DNA of 64,000 nt from JBEGHD01 sp049334165 (lineage in GTDB: Bacteria; Bacteroidota; Bacteroidia; Flavobacteriales_D; Sanyastnellaceae). Below, piece after piece: positions 53,423 through 63,043 of the stretch; positions within the stretch are counted from its first letter, which is position 1, and every line of letters begins with the position of its first letter. The DNA lies in NCBI GenBank assembly GCA_049334165.1, contig JBEGHD010000001.1; one strand, written 5' to 3'. The translations under genes and the position numbers were made by a program. The notes beneath the pieces are model-generated. The model was not told the origin of the DNA and searched no databases. It saw nothing but the letters and a program-made list of their open reading frames with translations.

Positions 53423-56400
53423 ATGGTAAAATACTTGCTCCTAACTCTCAGCGTCCTGATTTTCTCACTTCAGGGATTTTCTCAAACCGAACAATGGACA
53501 ATTTACACTCCGGACAATTCGGGATTGCCAAGTGATCAAATTCGTAATCTGACATTCGACAACAACGGAGATCTGGTGGTTGCCACAAACCTCGGTATAA
53601 GAAAATTTGACGGTACCAACTGGACTGCTTATGACGGCAATGGTACAGGTTTGCCGAGTAACAATATCAGAGAGATTGCAGTTGATCCCGATGGCAATAT
53701 TTGGGTGGCAACTGCCAGTGGACTGGGCGTTTATAACGGCACTACCTGGACGACCTACAATGAGTTTAACTCACCACTTCCAGATAATTCTATAAGATCG
53801 ATGGCACTAGACTCCAATGGGAACGCGTGGATAGGAGCTTCCAATTTCAATGGAACTTCTGGCGGACTTGCGCATTTTGATGGAACGAACTGGACAATTT
53901 ACGACACCGACAACTCTGACCTTCCTAACAATTATGTAAGATCGATTGCCATCGATGAAAATGATGATCTTTGGTTGGGATCCAATTCTGGCCTCGCCTT
54001 TTTTGACGGCACCGACTTTACAATTTACAACACATCAAACTCAGACCTACCATCTAATCAAGTCCGAGCACTGGCAGTAGACAGCGATGGATTGTGGATG
54101 AGAAGCGAAGGGCTCACCTTTTTTGATGGTACCAACTGGACGAATTACAACGAGAATAACTCACTACTTCCAGAGAACGAGATCATGGAAATCGCTATCG
54201 ACTCCTTTGGAGGACTTTGGATGGGCTTGTTCTCTGAGGGACTGGTATATTTTGATGGCACCAACTGGACGCACTACACAGACACCAATTCCGAATTGCC
54301 TTATAACCTGGTGCGGGCAGTCAATGTGAGTGAAAATGATGTCAAATGGGTTGGAGGAACGATCAACGGATTGGCAAAACTCGAGACCTGCACTTTTCAG
54401 GTTGATCAAATCGATGTGACGAACCCAACTTGTTTGGGCGATGAAGACGGATCGATAACGGTCAGCGCTACAGGCGGAACAGAGCCTTACACTTTCAACT
54501 GGGTGGATGGCCCACAGGATTCTGACACCTACAATAATGTCGGGGCTGGCGAATACACCGTAAATATTTCGGAAGTCGGTGGCTGCGAGCTTCAAGTCAA
54601 TGTCACCGTAGAAGAAGGAGCCGATGTGGAGGTTACTCTGGATGCGACATCTCCGCTGTGTTTTGGAGAATCCAACGGAACCATCACAGCCACAGCCACA
54701 GGCGGGGCAGAACCCTACACTTTCAACTGGACAGATGGTCCTGACAATGCCGCGACCTACTCTGATCTTGCTGCAGGCGACTACACAGTTATCGTCACAG
54801 ACGGCAACGGATGTGAAGCAGAAGCTACTGCAACGCTAACTGCACCAACAGAACTCACCGCACAGATTGAATCTTCGACAGATGAAACTTGCGCAGGTCT
54901 AGAAAATGGAAGCATTACCGTTACTGCCAGCGGAGGAACAGGCGCCCATCTTTTTAGTCTGAATGGAGACACACCGCAAACTAGCGGGATTTTCAATGGC
55001 CTGGCAGCAGGAAACTACACCATCACTGTTACAGACGATAATAACTGTGAAACAGAAGTCACGGCAGAAATTGCCGCAGGAGCAGAAATAGAAGTGACAC
55101 TCGAAGCAACTGATCCACTTTGTTTTGGAGACAGCAACGGATCCATTACGATCATTGTAACGGGCGGACAGGAACCCTACACATTCGACTTGACTGGCGC
55201 ACCAGAGGGTTTTCCTCCCTACACTGATCTTTCTGCAGGAGTCTATACCATTGGCGTTTCTGATGCCATCGGATGCGCAGCACAAGCTACAGCAACACTC
55301 AACGAACCAGAAGAACTCACCGCACAAGTTGAATCTACAACGGACGTAGCATGTGCAAGCGAAAACGATGGCAGCATCACAGTGACAGCGATCGGAGGAA
55401 CAGGCGATCACAGTTTTAGTCTGAACGGAGAAACACCACAAGCCAGCGGCACTTTCAGTGGGCTGGCTGCGGGGAATTACACGATCACCGTAACAGACGA
55501 AAATGGATGTGAAACAGAAGTAACTGCAGACATCGCTGGTGGAACTGAACTGGATATCACATTTGAATCGACTTCTCCGCTGTGTTCTGGAGAAAGCAAC
55601 GGAACTATCACTGCTACGGCAACAGGCGGAGCAGAACCATACACCTTCAATTGGACTGACGGACCTGACGATTCTGCGACCTACTCAGATCTTGCTGCAG
55701 GCGACTACACCGTGAATATCACAGACAACAACGGATGTGAAGCAGAAGCAACGGTAACGCTTACTGAGCCGGAAGAACTTAGCGTACAAATTGAATCATC
55801 GACAGATGTTACTTGCGCTGGCTTTGACGATGGTGGCATCACAGTTTCCGCCAACGGAGGTACAGGAGCTCAACTCTTCAGTCTGAACGGAGACACACCG
55901 CAAACCAGCGGAATTTTCAACGGTCTCGCAGCAGGAAACTACACCATCACGGTGACCGATGCGAACGGTTGTGAAGCGGAGGTTACAGCAGAAATTGCCG
56001 CTGGAGCTGTAGTTGAATTGACACTGGATGCGACTGATCCACTTTGTTTTGGAGAATCCAACGGAGCTATCACCGCCATAGCAACTGGCGGACAAGCGCC
56101 CTACACGTTCAACGATACAGATGTTTCTGACGATGCTGTAACCTACTCCGACCTTGGTGATGACACCTACACGATTACGGTCACAGACTCCAACGAATGC
56201 GAAGCAGAAGCCACAGCCACACTCACCGAACCTGAAGAACTTACGGCACAAATTGAATCTTCAAACGATGTAACCTGTGCTGGGGATAGTGATGGCAGCG
56301 TCACGGTGACAGCCAGCGGAGGAACGGGTGCTCACCTTTTTAGTCTGGACGGAGGCACACCACAAACCAACGGAACTTTTGAAGGCCTCTCAGCAGGAGA

Positions 56401-56953
56401 TTACACCGTCACGGTAACGGACGAAAATGGGTGTGAAGCGGACGTTGAGGTGGTCATTGACGAGCCCGAAGCAGAAGAAGCGGATTTCGATTTCACTTCA
56501 GATCAGGGCGAGGTGACTTTTACTAACAATTCCTCTGAAGGCGATTACCTCTGGGATTTTGGAGATGGAAACACCAGCGATGACGAAAACCCGGTTCACT
56601 CATACGCAGAAAGCGGAACTTACCAGGTCTGTCTAACTCTCACGACAGACTGCGGAGAGTTTACCACCTGCCTGGACGTTGAGGTGATCATCATCAGCGT
56701 AGAAGAAGGTGAAGCGATTGCAGTACGTGTTTACCCAAACCCGGCAAGCGAAAAGCTGATTTTTGAAGTTTCGAAAGGCGAAGCACGCACCATAGAATTC
56801 CGCGACACGCAAGGCCGACTGCTAACCACCCAGCTTGTGGATTCGCAAAAAACCTCCATCAACATTAGCAGCCACAGCTCAGGAGTTTACTTCTACCGCA
56901 TCCTCAGCCAGACGGGAGAGGTGGTGAAAAGAGGAAGAGTTGTGGTGGAGTAG
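53423..56953 (+). CDS. giant T9SS surface protein: seven-blade propeller, nine SprB repeats, PKD
   Basis: The 1176-residue protein has a signal peptide (ending QGFSQ), then seven propeller blades (about residues 20-330, each with a D-x-x-G-x-[LI]-W and mostly FDGTNWT-like edge) of the type in two-component-regulator propellers. Nine SprB-type repeats follow (about 345-1040), then a PKD domain (DYLWDFGDGNTSDDENPVHSY) and a type A T9SS sorting domain. SprB repeats occur in gliding adhesins. After the first repeat, repeats alternate between two types (P-L-C-F-G and D-x-T-C-A-G), showing growth by two-repeat units. It is probably an adhesin or glycan-binding surface protein. Confidence 0.87.
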   Translation: MVKYLLLTLSVLIFSLQGFSQTEQWTIYTPDNSGLPSDQIRNLTFDNNGDLVVATNLGIRKFDGTNWTAYDGNGTGLPSNNIREIAVDPDGNIWVATASGLGVYNGTTWTTYNEFNSPLPDNSIRSMALDSNGNAWIGASNFNGTSGGLAHFDGTNWTIYDTDNSDLPNNYVRSIAIDENDDLWLGSNSGLAFFDGTDFTIYNTSNSDLPSNQVRALAVDSDGLWMRSEGLTFFDGTNWTNYNENNSLLPENEIMEIAIDSFGGLWMGLFSEGLVYFDGTNWTHYTDTNSELPYNLVRAVNVSENDVKWVGGTINGLAKLETCTFQVDQIDVTNPTCLGDEDGSITVSATGGTEPYTFNWVDGPQDSDTYNNVGAGEYTVNISEVGGCELQVNVTVEEGADVEVTLDATSPLCFGESNGTITATATGGAEPYTFNWTDGPDNAATYSDLAAGDYTVIVTDGNGCEAEATATLTAPTELTAQIESSTDETCAGLENGSITVTASGGTGAHLFSLNGDTPQTSGIFNGLAAGNYTITVTDDNNCETEVTAEIAAGAEIEVTLEATDPLCFGDSNGSITIIVTGGQEPYTFDLTGAPEGFPPYTDLSAGVYTIGVSDAIGCAAQATATLNEPEELTAQVESTTDVACASENDGSITVTAIGGTGDHSFSLNGETPQASGTFSGLAAGNYTITVTDENGCETEVTADIAGGTELDITFESTSPLCSGESNGTITATATGGAEPYTFNWTDGPDDSATYSDLAAGDYTVNITDNNGCEAEATVTLTEPEELSVQIESSTDVTCAGFDDGGITVSANGGTGAQLFSLNGDTPQTSGIFNGLAAGNYTITVTDANGCEAEVTAEIAAGAVVELTLDATDPLCFGESNGAITAIATGGQAPYTFNDTDVSDDAVTYSDLGDDTYTITVTDSNECEAEATATLTEPEELTAQIESSNDVTCAGDSDGSVTVTASGGTGAHLFSLDGGTPQTNGTFEGLSAGDYTVTVTDENGCEADVEVVIDEPEAEEADFDFTSDQGEVTFTNNSSEGDYLWDFGDGNTSDDENPVHSYAESGTYQVCLTLTTDCGEFTTCLDVEVIIISVEEGEAIAVRVYPNPASEKLIFEVSKGEARTIEFRDTQGRLLTTQLVDSQKTSINISSHSSGVYFYRILSQTGEVVKRGRVVVE

Positions 56954-56969
56954 GAGGTTTATTACGATC

Positions 56970-57269
56970 GTGAAAACCGGTTACGTCTACATCACCAGCA
57001 ACCGCAATAGAACTACCCTTTACGTTGGAGTTACCAGCAACATCAAAAAACGCGTCTTCCAGCACAAGTTTGCTAAAGGCTCAAAATTTACCAGCAAGTA
57101 CAACTGCTGTGACTTACTCTACCTCGAGACCATCCCCGGCATGATGAACGCCATCAACAGAGAAAAGCAACTGAAACGCTGGCACCGCGATTGGAAGTGG
57201 AATCTGATAAAAGAAGGAAACCCGGAATTGAGGGATTTGAGTGAAGGGTGGTTTGGGGATTCTGGATGA
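56970..57269 (+). CDS. stand-alone GIY-YIG nuclease-domain protein
   Basis: This 99-residue protein is a single GIY-YIG domain: GYVYITS at the start, LYVGVTSNIKKRVFQHK (catalytic Arg in KKRV), and the later conserved ETIPGMMNAINREKQLKRWHRDWK with the catalytic Glu. The start is GTG 56970, preceded by AGGAGG at 56952-56957; a TTG at 56940 would overlap the upstream stop. Such UPF0213-like proteins are often multicopy in Bacteroidota and have no known role. Two related palindromes lie 28 and 169 bases downstream of its stop. Confidence 0.85.
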   Translation: MKTGYVYITSNRNRTTLYVGVTSNIKKRVFQHKFAKGSKFTSKYNCCDLLYLETIPGMMNAINREKQLKRWHRDWKWNLIKEGNPELRDLSEGWFGDSG

Positions 57270-57296
57270 CTATTGCGGGGTACTTGCACAGGTCCT

Positions 57297-57321
57297 GACA
57301 CTGAAACAAGTTCAGTGTGAC
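57297..57321 (-). repeat. 25-base palindromic element A (minus orientation)
   Basis: Stem ACACTGAA/TTCAGTGT (57298-57305 with 57311-57318) around ACAAG. Read on the minus strand it matches element B at 57438 in 21 of 25 positions. An outer inverted repeat GTCCTGA/TCAGGAC (57292-57298 with 57325-57331) surrounds it. Confidence 0.65.
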
Positions 57322-57437
57322 AGTTCAGGACGACCGTCTTCGATTGGACGATTTGGGTGGGAGGGTTTTCGTTTCTATTCTACAATCGTTCTTTAGATGG
57401 TGGAGCCCAACTCACTGTAACCGTCAATTGAAAGCGA

Positions 57438-57462
57438 GTCACCCTGAACTCGGTTCAGGGTC
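57438..57462 (+). repeat. 25-base palindromic element B
   Basis: Stem ACCCTGAAC/GTTCAGGGT (57441-57449 with 57453-57461) around TCG. Compared with element A, the third stem pair changes from A-T to C-G, so pairing is kept. The two elements are inverted relative to each other. Confidence 0.65.
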
Positions 57463-57870
57463 TCGCGAGTTCACCTCAATGGCCCATCGAAACCCCACTC
57501 TTCTCCTCCCCGCCTTTCCTGATCCACCACCGCGCGCTGGCCTTTGCTAACCCTTTCACCTTCATCTTCTCCACGCCCGGCCGTTAGTCGATTCTCAACT
57601 TTTTGTTGTAGAGCAGCCCTTCAACCACGTTTCAGGAAGGCGAACCTGTTAAAATTCAATTCATTCTGCCGGTGAGAGTCGGGGGTGGTGAATAAAATCA
57701 TCGTACTTGGAGAACGACCTTTCAACTGAGCTAAGAGAAATTCAAAGAGCCCGCTCGTCAGAATGGCGAAGCAGTAAAGTTTCAGGAAGTTGTACCCGTA
57801 AGGTTTCCGTTGATTTTTGAGAGAGTTGGTGAGGGGTAGAAATGGTTAAGACACTAGAATTGAATACACC
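57463..57870. other. non-coding stretch after the palindromes
   Basis: About 400 bases with no gene I can support. Small open frames here lack family features. There is no clear terminator or promoter; a TA-rich stretch just before 57871 may hold the promoter of the lipoprotein gene. Confidence 0.4.
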
Positions 57871-58635
57871 ATGAGATTTCTATTCACTTTTATCCTCAGC
57901 ATTCTTTTGGCAGCCTGCAACCCACCAGAAGACAAAGTTGAAAAAGCGACTACTCCAACTGACAGTGAAAAAGAATATCGCGATAGGGATTACTTCTCTG
58001 ATGTCATGGTAGATTTCAAAGAGGAACACTTCCATGATATGTACTCTTTTCAAGACAGCGTTGAGATTAAGAGCTTGCAAGCCACAGTGTATCTTCTTTG
58101 GCAGGACACGTCTCATGGTACAGACTACCTGCTAATTCGAAATCATAAGACAAAACAGATTATTTCAGTACCAATTTCCAGGGCGTGGTTCAAGACTGTA
58201 CCCGAAACGGATGATGTTCTACTAACCATGAAGCGGGATTCAATTTCATTTAAAGCCTCACAGTTGGACCTGGGAATAGAGCAGTTCCTCAACCAACCTG
58301 AAAGATCCAGAAAGAAAGCAATCAATCCTAACCAACTCGACTCAATACTCTCAATACATCCCCATTACTCCAAAGGGAGAATTCATGCCCAGCAAGAGTT
58401 GGAACAAACCCTGATTAGTTTATTCGAGAGGGATTCAATTCCAAGCGAAGGACTCCAACTGATTATTGACTCGCTTAGTTCAGGTTTAAAAAGAAACAAG
58501 ACTCTAATTTGCAATCAGGGTGATGCCTATCTGGACGTTTTTCAACTTCCACCGGATCTCCCAGAACATGAACAGGAATTGAACCGAGTTGTCTATTGGG
58601 ACTTGGAATTCTACAGGTTGGGAAGTCAAAATTGA
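57871..58635 (+). CDS. hypothetical lipoprotein
   Basis: The 254-residue protein has a lipoprotein signal (FILSILLAAC, Cys16), a charged linker and a mixed alpha/beta body with YLLWQDTSHGTDYLLIRN and ISRAWFKTVPETDDVLLTMKRDSI. It has no recognised domain. It is probably exported and anchored in the outer or inner membrane. It is isolated, between the GIY-YIG gene and the restriction genes. Confidence 0.6.
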   Translation: MRFLFTFILSILLAACNPPEDKVEKATTPTDSEKEYRDRDYFSDVMVDFKEEHFHDMYSFQDSVEIKSLQATVYLLWQDTSHGTDYLLIRNHKTKQIISVPISRAWFKTVPETDDVLLTMKRDSISFKASQLDLGIEQFLNQPERSRKKAINPNQLDSILSIHPHYSKGRIHAQQELEQTLISLFERDSIPSEGLQLIIDSLSSGLKRNKTLICNQGDAYLDVFQLPPDLPEHEQELNRVVYWDLEFYRLGSQN

Positions 58636-58785
58636 AACTGGCCCTTTGTCAGAATCACTTAAGGCCCTGCGGTGTGTAGTTGATTCACGGGAGGGGTCAC
58701 TAAGGGGCACCGACTTTAGGTGGTGCCTAAGTGAAGTGACGTGGTTGGACAAAAAGGTACAAACTTAAATTCCTAGCTTCGGCTC

Positions 58786-59889
58786 ATGAAAAATTTGGAC
58801 CCGGATTTATTTCAAGTCCTCACACTTGACATTCCCGAAGCAACTCCACGCGAAGTTGGATTTCTGGACGTTGCCGGTCATTCCACTCGAGAAACTACAA
58901 TCTGCAATGTTTACAGCTACTTCTTGGATCCTGAGCTTTCTCCTCTGCTAAGTCCGCTGATGCTCGAGGCGCTCGAGGATCTGATCGAAGAAAAATACGC
59001 CCGAAAGAAAGTTAAGAAGGAACTGGATTTTTCTGAATTTGAAGTCATGCTGGAGCTAGGAACTGGCAATGGGCGAATCGATATTGTGATCGAATCAGAA
59101 GCTTCTCAAAGTGTTGTGATCATCGAGGCGAAAGTTTACCACGTGCTGGACAATGATTTGGAAGATTACTGGAATCGGTTTCCGTATGCCGACAATCGAA
59201 AGGTAGGAATTGTGCTCGCTATAAACCCATTTTCGGATCTCGACATTAAAAATGAAAATTTCATCAGTGTTACCCATTGGGAATGGCTGAATAACGTGTG
59301 CAGCAAAGGGCTTCCGGTAAACCTTCCTATGAAGGATTATCTGTACTTCAATGACTTCGTAAATAATATGAATCGCTTAACAAAATCTAGCGAAATGAAT
59401 GAACAGGCAAAATTCTACTTTGACTACTCCTCGAAAGTTGACAAAGCTATCGAAACCAAAAGTGAAGCTTTAAAATACGTCATTGCACAGCTTCACGAAG
59501 TTGCCGGACATTTTGATCTGGAGCTCTTCGGAAACAGTGATTCCTGGAGACACATCAAATCCAATAACAACGATCAGGTGTACTACACTTTGTTGCCACT
59601 GGAAATACTTGAGAAAAAGCAAGTACTGGTAATTCTTGAAGTCGCAGGAGACAAAAGAAGCGTAAGAGAGAGTTATCAAGAAGAAATGAAGGACGAGGTC
59701 TCCAAAGGAGAATTGAACTTGAGCCATAGCAACCTTTCTCATGTTACGCATATTGTTTCCAAAACCTATACTTTAAAAAAAGAGAAGATGGATCAAATGG
59801 CTGCTACCCTGATTGAAGGAATAGAAAATGACCTTGAGCCTGTGAGGGAAAAGCTGAAAGGAATACTGGAAAAATCAAATAAAAATTAA
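58786..59889 (+). CDS. PD-(D/E)XK nuclease-family protein
   Basis: The 367-residue protein has a restriction-endonuclease-like core: a helix with Glu36 (HSTRETTICNVYSYFLDP), Asp99 (NGRIDIVIE) and the E-x-K motif (VVIIEAKVYH, Glu114 and Lys116), followed by a strand with VGIVLAINPFSDLD. This pattern matches the PDDEXK_4-like family. The C-terminal half is helical and unassigned. It lies 94 bases before hsdR, probably with its own promoter, and may be an accessory or independent nuclease in the defence region. The nuclease activity is inferred from the motifs. Confidence 0.75.
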   Translation: MKNLDPDLFQVLTLDIPEATPREVGFLDVAGHSTRETTICNVYSYFLDPELSPLLSPLMLEALEDLIEEKYARKKVKKELDFSEFEVMLELGTGNGRIDIVIESEASQSVVIIEAKVYHVLDNDLEDYWNRFPYADNRKVGIVLAINPFSDLDIKNENFISVTHWEWLNNVCSKGLPVNLPMKDYLYFNDFVNNMNRLTKSSEMNEQAKFYFDYSSKVDKAIETKSEALKYVIAQLHEVAGHFDLELFGNSDSWRHIKSNNNDQVYYTLLPLEILEKKQVLVILEVAGDKRSVRESYQEEMKDEVSKGELNLSHSNLSHVTHIVSKTYTLKKEKMDQMAATLIEGIENDLEPVREKLKGILEKSNKN

Positions 59890-59983
59890 TTTTTAGATCA
59901 TTAGCGTAAACAAATGAAGAAAGTAAGCCTACAAGCAAGTTTTCCGATTTTGCTATTTTGGCTCGACTAATTCTGCACTCTCA

Positions 59984-62900
59984 ATGGCCTTCAACGAAGA
60001 TTCTCGTGTGAAAATCCCTACTATCCTGCACCTGACCAGGTTGGGTTATAAGTATCTTTCTTTGAAGGATGCAAACTGGGATTCGCGAACGAATATTTTT
60101 CCTGAGATTTTTGAGGAGAGCTTGTTGCGAATTAATCCTAATGTAAGTGCTGCAGAAGTGGAGAGATACTACGAGGATCTAAATTTACTTCTCGACAATG
60201 AAGACTTGGGTCGTGCCTTTTACCAAAAGCTCGTAGCCAGAACTGGAATTAAGCTGATCGACTTCAACGATTTCGACAACAACAGCTTTCATGTAGTTAC
60301 TGAGCTCCCGTACAAAAATGATGAAGATGTCTTCAGGCCTGATGTGACCATTCTTGTAAATGGAATGCCACTTGCCTTTATCGAAGTGAAAATTCCGAAT
60401 AACAAAGATGGAATAATCGCTGAGCGGCAGCGCATGTTCCGCAGGTTTCAAAACAAGAAGTTTCGCAAGCTGCTCAATCTGACTCAGGTGATGGTTTTCT
60501 CCAATAACATGGAGTATGAGGACGGTGAGATAGAGCCTCTGCAAGGTGCGTTTTATGCAACTACGGCTTATGGCAAACCAGGCTTCAACTATTTCAGGGA
60601 AGATGATCCAGAATTTATAAATCAGGAACTGCCGGAGATCGAAGAACCTACCGAGAACAAAGTTCTACGCGACAATAACTTGATCGCGATCAAGACATCT
60701 CCCGAGTTTTTACAAAATAAGTCACCACAAAAGCCGACCAATCGAATCTGCACCTCACTGTTCAGAAGAGAGCGATTAGCTTTCATTCTTCGCTATGCCA
60801 TTGCTTACGTAGAAGAAGAAAAAGGATTGCAAAAGCACATCATGCGCTATCCACAACTCTTTGCCACAAAAGCAATTGAAAAGAAGCTGGACGAGGGAAT
60901 CAAGAAAGGAATTATCTGGCACACTCAGGGAAGTGGTAAAACGGCTTTGGCTTATTTCAACGTCCACTTTTTAACTGATTATTTCCAGAAGAAAGGCGTG
61001 GTTCCGAAGTTCTACTTCATTGTTGACCGCCTGGATTTGCTCATTCAGGCTTCTCAGGAATTTGAAGCCAGAGGATTGAAAGTTCATCGAATCGACTCTC
61101 GCGAAGAGTTTGCCAAGGAAATTAAATCAACCATGGCGGTTCACAATTATTCCGGGAATCGGGAAATTACTGTCGTGAACATTCAGAAATTCAAAGATGA
61201 TCCTGATGTAATCCGCAACACCGATTACGATATAAATCTTCAGCGTGTGTATTTCCTTGATGAAGTTCACCGAAGCTATGCTCCGGAAGGAAGTTTCCTA
61301 GCGAATCTGGAAAACTCCGATAAGAATGCCATCAAGATCGGATTGACAGGTACACCACTAATCAGCGGAGATGTAAAGTCGAAAGCTTTATTCGGTGACT
61401 ACATTCACAAGTATTACTACAACATGTCGATCAAAGATGGCTACACGCTGCGGTTGATTCGCGAAGAGATCCGAACAGACTTTGCGCATCGAATGAAGGA
61501 GAAACTGGATGAATTAGAAAAAATAAACATTCTCAAAGGAGAAGGAGATAAAAAGAAAGTTTACGCTCATCCTAGTTTTGTTGAGCCGATGCTTGATTAT
61601 ATCGTTGAAGATTTTGAGCAATCTCGCATTCAGTTTGGTGACGACAGTGTTGGAGCCATGGTAGTTTGTGACTCTTCTGAACAAGCACGAAAACTTTATG
61701 ACTTCTTTCAGGAAATGTATGCGAATGTACCTTTGAGCCAGGTAGCTGAAGAAAGAGCAACTTACAGGTCAAGAAGGAATAAGGTAGATACAGCCGCTCT
61801 CATCTTACATGATGAAGGAAACAAACAAGAGAGAAAAGATCATGTAGACAGCTTCAAAGCTGGGAAGATCGACATCCTCTTTGTTTACAATATGCTTCTC
61901 ACGGGCTTTGATGCTAAGAGGTTGAAGAAATTATATCTGGCAAGAGTGGTGAAATCTCACAACTTGCTTCAGACACTTACGCGAGTTAATCGAACTTACA
62001 AAGACTTTAAGTTTGGTTATGTGGTTGACTTTGCCGACATCCAAAAGGAATTCGATAAAACCAACAAAGCTTATTTTGATGAGTTGCAAGAAGAGCTTGG
62101 AGATGACCTGCAACATTACTCGGACCTCTTCCTGAAGCCTGAAGAAATTGAAGAGGAAATAGACCGGATTTCCCGAATACTTTTTCCTTACACCACAAGT
62201 AACAAGGAATCTTTTTCATCAGAGTTGAGTGAGATTAACGACCGGGAAACGGTGCTGGAAATCGTGAAAGCTCTAAATACTTCCAAAAGTCTTTACAACC
62301 TTATTCGCCTGACTGGCAATTTCGACCTGCTAGAAAAACTGGACTTTCGAAACTTAAATGTTCTGGCTCGATTGGCCAACCAGCGATTGGATCTGATTAA
62401 CAAACGTGAAGCAATGGAGCATGGGCGTGAGAGCGAGCAGTTGCTGAACATAGCCTTGGAAGATGTACTTTTCGCTTTCACTAAAGTAAAGTCTGAGGAA
62501 TTAGTTTTGGCCGATCAGTTAAAAGATATTCTGAGAAGAACTCGTGAAGCTTTGTCTGATAACCTTGATAAATCTTCACCTGAATTCATAAACTTGCGCC
62601 AGGAACTGGAGCGCCTGTTCAAGAAGAAAAACCTCAATGAGATTTCGAAGGAGGAAATGGAATCTAACATCAAAGAGTTGAGGAAAATTTACGACAAGGC
62701 TATTGAAGACGACCGAAAGAATCGTCTTTTGCGTGCCAAATATGACAATGACGCCAAGTACGCTCGCATCCACAAAAGATTGATGGAAAAAGGCGAGCCA
62801 ACCGATGACGAATTAAAACTCTTCAAAGCTCTCAACGACCTGAAAACTGCCACCGATGATTATGTGCAGCAAAATGCTCAGGCTCTGACCAATGAGGCTT

Positions 62901-63043
62901 TTATTGAGCGAATGGTGATGAAAAAGATCATTGAGGAGTTCAAGAAGAAAAACAATATTAATCTTAATGCAGATCACACTCGCTTCATCAATAAACTGGT
63001 GGTGCGAGAATATCTGAACGAATTTAACGGAGCTGCTGCATGA
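59984..63043 (+). CDS. hsdR: type I restriction enzyme, R subunit
   Basis: HsdR moves DNA and cuts it when the HsdM-HsdS complex meets an unmethylated site. The 1019-residue protein has the N-terminal nuclease core (Asp120 in FRPDVTILVNG, Glu134 and Lys136 in FIEVK), the helicase Walker A (WHTQGSGKTAL, about 314-321), the DEAD-like box (FLDEVHRS) and motif VI region (QTLTRVNRTYKDFKFGYVVDF), then a C-terminal helical domain. Its stop overlaps the hsdM start (ATGA), so R and M are translationally coupled. Gene order here is R-M, with S expected beyond the window. Confidence 0.95.
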   Translation: MAFNEDSRVKIPTILHLTRLGYKYLSLKDANWDSRTNIFPEIFEESLLRINPNVSAAEVERYYEDLNLLLDNEDLGRAFYQKLVARTGIKLIDFNDFDNNSFHVVTELPYKNDEDVFRPDVTILVNGMPLAFIEVKIPNNKDGIIAERQRMFRRFQNKKFRKLLNLTQVMVFSNNMEYEDGEIEPLQGAFYATTAYGKPGFNYFREDDPEFINQELPEIEEPTENKVLRDNNLIAIKTSPEFLQNKSPQKPTNRICTSLFRRERLAFILRYAIAYVEEEKGLQKHIMRYPQLFATKAIEKKLDEGIKKGIIWHTQGSGKTALAYFNVHFLTDYFQKKGVVPKFYFIVDRLDLLIQASQEFEARGLKVHRIDSREEFAKEIKSTMAVHNYSGNREITVVNIQKFKDDPDVIRNTDYDINLQRVYFLDEVHRSYAPEGSFLANLENSDKNAIKIGLTGTPLISGDVKSKALFGDYIHKYYYNMSIKDGYTLRLIREEIRTDFAHRMKEKLDELEKINILKGEGDKKKVYAHPSFVEPMLDYIVEDFEQSRIQFGDDSVGAMVVCDSSEQARKLYDFFQEMYANVPLSQVAEERATYRSRRNKVDTAALILHDEGNKQERKDHVDSFKAGKIDILFVYNMLLTGFDAKRLKKLYLARVVKSHNLLQTLTRVNRTYKDFKFGYVVDFADIQKEFDKTNKAYFDELQEELGDDLQHYSDLFLKPEEIEEEIDRISRILFPYTTSNKESFSSELSEINDRETVLEIVKALNTSKSLYNLIRLTGNFDLLEKLDFRNLNVLARLANQRLDLINKREAMEHGRESEQLLNIALEDVLFAFTKVKSEELVLADQLKDILRRTREALSDNLDKSSPEFINLRQELERLFKKKNLNEISKEEMESNIKELRKIYDKAIEDDRKNRLLRAKYDNDAKYARIHKRLMEKGEPTDDELKLFKALNDLKTATDDYVQQNAQALTNEAFIERMVMKKIIEEFKKKNNINLNADHTRFINKLVVREYLNEFNGAAA

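Noticed and set aside
53423..56953. Repeated DNA in the giant gene as a CRISPR-like or mobile array
   Set aside because: The repeats are in frame and encode SprB-type protein modules with conserved cysteines.
57317..57550. 77-codon open frame after the GIY-YIG gene
   Set aside because: It runs through palindrome B, and its sequence is what such repeats encode by chance.
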